From Prorocentrum cordatum (Eukaryota; Sar; Dinophyceae; Prorocentrales; Prorocentraceae): a DNA stretch of 30,000 nt. The notes beneath the pieces were generated by a model that saw nothing but the letters and a program-made list of their open reading frames with translations, did not search any database and had not been told where the DNA came from. Below are positions 26,330 through 30,000 of the stretch, piece by piece. Positions within the stretch are counted from its first letter, which is position 1; the number at the start of each line of letters is the position of its first letter. The translations under genes were made by a program, and so were the position numbers. The stretch spans positions 57,501-87,500 of the forward strand of contig CAUYUJ010021706.1 in the NCBI GenBank assembly GCA_963575745.1, in the 5' to 3' direction.

Positions 26330-26720
26330 GGGGGGGGGGCCCGGGGAGAGGGCCCCCTTGCGGCCCCCGAAGGCGGCGAACCGCGCTCGGGAGCCCTCTC
26401 TTCCTCGAGGACCCTAGGCCTCCTAGACGGGGTCGCAGTAGATGGGGTCTGAGGATCGTGCTGCATCGCCGATGCATCGGCGATGCGGCTCGATGTGCAG
26501 CCCGATTTGTTTCGCGTCGACGGCGCCGGTGCATCGCCGACGTCGACGATGTATCTCCGGTGCATCGCCGATGCATCGCTGATGCATCGCCGATGCATGG
26601 GCGATGCGGCGCGATCCTCCGATCCCATCTACTCGGACCCCATCTAGGAGGCCTCTAAGGACCCCGCCCCCCACCAGCGCTGGGCCCGTCGCCCCGCAAA
26701 GGGCCGCGTCCCCGGGCGGC
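26330..26720. mobile_element. Large foldback element with GATGCATCG core
   Basis: The best-conserved arms start AGGCCTCCTAGA at 26416 and end with its complement at 26654. About 70 bp of each arm match with roughly nine differences (GGGGTC, AGTAGATGGG, GAGGATCG). Weaker inverted homology continues outward (CCCGGGGA..CTTGCGG against CCGCAAAGG..TCCCCGGG), giving arms near 190 bp. The centre is made of short GATGCATCGCC palindromic words that also occur at 27908-27920. No transposase is seen. Confidence 0.75.
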
Positions 26721-26794
26721 GGCGCCAGAGACGCCCCCCTCTCGGCGTTTTGGGCCCGGAGGTCGGCGGCTCAAAGGCGGGGGGCCCCGAGCCT

Positions 26795-26925
26795 GACATC
26801 GCTCGGGCGTGCGCCTATTCCTTCTCGGCGAGGGCCGCCGAGGAGTGTCCTGCGCCACCCTGCGGAGACGGCCACGCACGGAGCCTTAACAGCGCGCGGG
26901 GGATGGGCGTCCGAGCAGTGGTGGG
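26795..26925. mobile_element. Family E TIR element, copy 3 (diverged, GC-rich)
   Basis: ACATCGCTCGGGCGTGCGCC, TTCTCGGCGAGGGCCGCCGA, GGCCACGCACGGAGCC and GATGGGCGTCCGAGCAGTGG follow the order of the copies at 19375 and 20903. Most differences raise the GC content, and the TIRs are partly lost. Confidence 0.65.
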
Positions 26926-27024
26926 CGAGGGACGGGGGCCCGAGAGGGAGGGGAAGGGGGCCCCGGGTCGGTCGGCTCCGCACAGCCTTGCGGCCAGGGT
27001 TTTGGCTCTGCGTGTCGCGCCGCA

Positions 27025-27113
27025 GGTGGTTCCTGAACAAGGCGTCCCTCTGCAAACACATCGTCTGGGGCACCGCCTGCTTCCGGGGCGTTGCCCTCTC
27101 TTGGCCTACGTGA
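27025..27113 (+). CDS. Possible terminal exon, unknown protein
   Basis: After GTCGCGCCGCAG a frame reads RWFLNKASLCKHIVWGTACF, then RGVALSWPT, and stops at 27111-27113. Composition looks protein-like for 30 residues, but nothing is recognised. The acceptor-like word TGTCGCGCCGCAGGT recurs at 27211, which weakens the case. Confidence 0.22.
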
Positions 27114-27880
27114 GGCCCCTCCTTCTGCCTTCCTCCCTCTGTCCATTAAAGCTGTGCGCGGCCCGCTGAGCTTCGACCGGGAGAGGTGCGCTCTCGACCC
27201 GCGGATCAAAAAAGTGTCGCGCCGCAGGTTCTGGCCCACCAAGTTTCGGCGCGACCCGCCATCCGCTGTCCCGTGCTCGAGCCTCCACGTCCCGAGCTGT
27301 TCGCAGCCTCCCACCCAACGGTGCGGAGCGGCACGCTATCCGCTCGCACGGCGTGGCGTTCCGCGTTCCGCCGGGGCCGCCGCCGCGACACGCAAAGCAA
27401 CAGTTCCCGACGGTCCTCAGGGCCTCATCCTTCAGGACCTTTTCCTTGGTCGTCCGGGGACAAGTGAGAGAAAGCGAATATGGTTTTCAAGTCTGGTCCT
27501 TCTTTCCACAGCGCTGCAGGACTCCAGCAACTCTGCACGTAGCCTCGACGCTTGAGCACGTTGTGCCAAATTGTTGCAGAGGTGATGGCATAAACCAATT
27601 GCCCAAGATACCATCTTTCGCCAAATGACGATCAGGACAATCCGCTGGGCCAACCCAAGCCAACTTCCATGTGCGTCACCTCGGGACAGCAGGGCTGATG
27701 CTCCCAGGGCCCCTGCTGAACCCCACGAGGACGCGAAGCAGACTGCACGAACCCAGCTTGAACGCCATTCTGGGCACGAGCGCGACCCCGAAAAGCTCAC
27801 CTGCTTATGGTAATTGTTTGCCAAGCCCAGCTGGCCCCCCTCCTTGAACCAGGGGCAACGATGGGGGTGGACTGGCATAG
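27114..27880. other. Unassigned sequence with a fragment related to the 5068 element
   Basis: 27414-27440 (TCCTCAGGGCCTCATCC, then TTCAGGACC) resembles the right arm of the TIR element at 5068-5200 (TCCTCAGGGCCCCACCC, then TGCAGGACC). This may be a decayed relative. The rest shows no recognisable gene. Confidence 0.4.
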
Positions 27881-28035
27881 AGGGGGGACACATCGCCCTG
27901 GACTCGGCGATGCATCGCCCACAGATCGACGACGGGGCCCCCGCAGCGAATCCGCACGCTCCTCGGCAGCTTGGGACCCTCGGGCCCGCATCGGCGATCC
28001 ATGGGCGAATGGGGGGGGCGATGCCTCCCCCCGCT

Positions 28036-28203
28036 GTTCAGGAGGGAAAGAAACACACAGACACAATTAGTCATCGATTTCCCCGAAAATATGGGAAAAT
28101 ATGGGAAGTGGGGGGGAATACAAAAACTCAGAAAATATACGACGATATGGAGAATCCTGTTATCTGTGTGTATTTATTTGCGTGTCCCAGGGCCCCTTCA
28201 ACT
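28036..28203 (-). repeat. Family B dispersed element, full copy 3
   Basis: About 165 bp closely matching 16209-16375: TTCAGGAGGGAAAGAAACAC, AAAATATGGGAAAATATGGG, TTTATTTGCGTGTCCCAGGG, then CCCCTTCAA. TTCA occurs at both outer ends. Read on the minus strand it begins GTTGAAGGGGCCC and ends TTTCCCTCCTGAACAG, a GT-AG intron-like outline. Confidence 0.85.
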
Positions 28204-28370
28204 GTGCTTATCCCTTCCCCCCCCCCCTGTCCTTGCCCCGGTAGCCGCCGCCCCGCCCAGGGGCCGGTGGCCTCGGCCGGTTGCGCCCCTTTCCGCGGCG
28301 CCCGGCCCGCTGGATCGGGGCGCCGATCACGCGCCAGGGTGGCTCGGCAACGCGCAGAGGGGGGCAGGGG

Positions 28371-28488
28371 GAGGGGGGAAGGCTTCTTAGAAGCACCCCT
28401 GCTTCTTCGAAGGCGCGGGCCTTCTCTGTAGACGTGAGGCCGAGGCCTTCTGAGAAGCAGGGCGTGCTTCCAAGAAGCCTTCCCCCTC
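28371..28488. repeat. Foldback element with 52-bp arms
   Basis: AAGGCTTCTTAGAAGCACC, CCTGCTTCT and GAAGGC on the left are mirrored by GCCTTC, AGAAGCAGG and GCGTGCTTCCAAGAAGCCTT on the right, around a loop near TCTCTGTAGACG. Weaker inverted similarity (CGCGCAGAG against CTCTGCGCG) extends outward. It can form a long hairpin. Confidence 0.8.
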
Positions 28489-28815
28489 TCTGCGCGCCGC
28501 CAAGTGGCCCTTCGCCAGAGGGGCCCCTGGTGCGGGCTCGCGCGGGCTCACCGATCGCGGAGCGCGACACGGCCCTGGCTGCCTGCGCGCCGGGTCTTGG
28601 CCACCTGGCGCCCCCTCTCCTCCGCGCGCGAAGGGTCACTCTTGACGGGGGCTGTACATGATGTTCCAACCCGCGCTAGCCTGGACCACCAGAAAGAGTT
28701 TGTTGCGCACGAAGATCGTATCGAAACTGGGCGGCCTTCACGCGTCGGGCCCTGGGAGGCGATGCTCGTTCGGCACTTCGCCAGCGTGTCGGGCAGGCAC
28801 CGTTTCGATACTTTT

Positions 28816-29010
28816 CGGAGTGCTCGGCATCATTTGAGCGATGGAAGAAAAAAGGGGGTCGTCTGCGCCGACATTGGCGCGTAAGCTGCCCGCGTAAGGT
28901 CGCGCGTAAGAGCCCTCGTTTCCAACGTGGCGTGTCGAGCTGGTGCCCCGCGGAAGCCTCCGCGAAAGGTCGCTCCGCCATCTCGCGCAAGACTCGTTGT
29001 TGATCGTCGC
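28816..29010. repeat. Dispersed repeat family C, copy 2
   Basis: Matches 17141-17370: CATTTGAGCGATGGAAGAAA, GCGCCGACAT, GTAAGGTCGCGCGTAAGAGC, CTCGCGCAAGACTCGTTGTT. It ends about 65 bp before a family B copy. Confidence 0.75.
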
Positions 29011-29076
29011 TCACTTCTGGGATGTGGCCCTTGCGCCCGATGGGAACGCCACAGCCTGGGGCCATTCTTGCGTGTA

Positions 29077-29447
29077 GCGTCAGGAGGGGAAAAGAACGCA
29101 CAGACGCAATTATGAATCGTCGATTCCCCCGAAAATCTGGGAAAAGATGGGAAAATGGTGGGGGGGGAAGACAGACACCCCGAACATCTGGCAAAATGTT
29201 AGGAAATCCTGCGACTCGTGCTTATTCATTCGGAAATATTGGCAAAATATTGGGAAACGTTGGCGAAATATTGGCAAACTATTGGGAAAGGTTGGCAACA
29301 TGTTGCGAACTCGTGCGAACAGATGGGGAAAGATTGGCGAAATGCTGGCAACATATCGGGAAAGCTTTGCAACATATATTGCGAGATCGTGCGAACATAT
29401 GGGGAAACATCGGCAACACATTGGGAAATCTGTGTGCCCCACGGCCT
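29077..29447 (-). repeat. Family B element, copy 4, with expanded interior
   Basis: It starts like the other copies (TCAGGAGGGGAAAAGAACGC, AAAATCTGGGAAAAGATGGG) and ends CTGTGTGCCCCACGGCC, but between 29190 and 29430 the GGGAAAATATGGGAA core has become about 11 degenerate 20-21-bp units of the type ATTGGCAAAATATTGGGAAA. The element is therefore about 370 bp instead of 165. Confidence 0.8.
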
Positions 29448-29559
29448 CCTCCGCCGAGCGGTGCCGCCCCGCGGCGCCGCGCCGCGAGCGGCCCCTCGGC
29501 CGGCCTGCCGCCCCCCTTCCGCGGAGCCTCGGCGCCGCCCGCGCCGGCCTCGGCGCGGC

Positions 29560-30000
29560 GCGCGCGCGGCGCGCGCGCGAAGGCAGGCCAGGCGCAGCTG
29601 CAGTGGAGGGGCCCTGGGGCACACAAGGGAATACACACAAATAGAAGTATCCCCCACAGTTTCCCATATTTGCTGGGGTTCTGTCTTCCCCTCCGCCGCC
29701 CATGTGTTCCTACCTCTTTTCTGGGGGATCGAAGTTGTCTCTGTGTGTGTTTTGTTCCCTCCCGATGCAGGAGATGCTGAGGGGCGCCAGTCTACAGTAT
29801 CTCTGGACGCCTGAAGTCGTGCCGCGACCAGAGCTGCAACCAACAAACGATCTGCACTCTTCTCATTTTGGAGAGGTGTTTCTTGGTTTTCTCCATTTAA
29901 TTCGAGCTGAACTCGCGCGGCGCGCGCGCGCAGGCCAGGCGCAGCTGCAGGAGATGCGGCGGCAGGCCCAGCTGCAGGCGAAGCCGCTCAGCGCCGAGGA
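29560..30000 (+). CDS. Partial coiled-coil-like repeat protein, runs off window
   Basis: Two copies of a coding unit are seen. At 29929-30000 the frame reads AGQAQLQEMRRQAQLQAKPL then SAEE and continues past the window. At 29584-29603 the same unit reads AGQAQLQ and is interrupted by a family B element (29604-29765), resuming at 29771 with EMLRGASLQ. From 29771 to 30000 the frame is open and in phase with the second unit, though the AT-richer part 29795-29910 could be an intron. Gln/Glu/Arg/Ala/Leu content suggests a coiled coil. The 5' boundary is uncertain: upstream sequence to 29448 is Arg/Ala/Pro-rich and GC-biased. No family is named. Confidence 0.42.
29604..29765 (+). mobile_element. 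Family B element, copy 5, inserted in coding repeat with TSD TGCAG
   Basis: In the opposite orientation to copies 1-4, it runs from TGGAGGGGCCCTGGGG to GTTCCCTCCCGA (162 bp) and is flanked by TGCAG at 29599-29603 and 29766-29770. The uninterrupted version of the same coding unit, CAGCTGCAGGAGATGC, stands at 29942-29957, so the insertion point is defined. In this orientation it carries a 3' pyrimidine-rich end (GTTCCCTCCCGATGCAG) like an acceptor. A GT lies at 29603-29604, but exact removal (167 bp) would use TG-AG or an equivalent shifted cut, so splice sites are unproven. Confidence 0.78.

Noticed and set aside
26175-26628. Overlapping minus-strand frames with repeated HRRCIGDA-type peptides
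   Set aside because: The peptides come from the GATGCATCGCC palindromic core of the foldback element.

Overview
The window looks like nuclear DNA of a dinoflagellate. It is GC-rich and gene-poor, and full of simple repeats, inverted-repeat elements and intron-like insertions. At 17595-17630 (minus strand) there is a decayed double copy of the dinoflagellate spliced leader, the known signature of a trans-spliced mRNA copied back into the genome. The composition and the LINE content would fit a large-genome species such as Prorocentrum, but the species is a guess.

Layout. 1-3945 holds copies of a GC-rich 88-bp repeat on both sides of a 2.3-kb TG-rich microsatellite island. 4703-12286 appears to be one plus-strand gene for a PTAR1-like protein prenyltransferase alpha-repeat protein. 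It is interrupted by three insertions. Two are short terminal-inverted-repeat (TIR) elements with exact 5-bp target duplications (5068-5200 and 5903-6083). The third is a 5.7-kb LINE-type retrotransposon with its CTC microsatellite, flanked by a 23-bp near-identical direct repeat (6471-6493 and 12176-12198). The LINE has an endonuclease domain, a reverse transcriptase with YADD, zinc fingers and a second ORF with an RGG-rich tail. At least three frameshifts and one nonsense codon break it.

12287-20750 has a 103-bp tandem array, microsatellites, dispersed repeats, one possible minus-strand terminal exon (16463-16671), the spliced-leader relict and a 150-bp near-perfect palindrome. 20766-21056 is a TIR element with an 8-bp target duplication. 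21185-21755 contains two copies of one minus-strand exon whose differences fall mainly at third codon positions. 24.6-29.5 kb carries several large foldback repeats and dispersed families. At the right edge (29560-30000) a coiled-coil-like coding repeat is split by a copy of a dispersed 165-bp family found five times in the window. That copy sits between 5-bp direct repeats and beside an uninterrupted version of the same coding repeat.

The main theme is insertion-driven gene architecture. Several unrelated short element families sit inside coding sequence with clean target duplications, as expected of introner-like elements that are removed by splicing. Insertion is read directly from the sequence. 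Splicing is inference, because the junctions do not all offer GT-AG sites. Apart from the PTAR1-like gene and the LINE, no gene could be named; long open frames across the TG, CTC and TCTC repeats are low-complexity artefacts.
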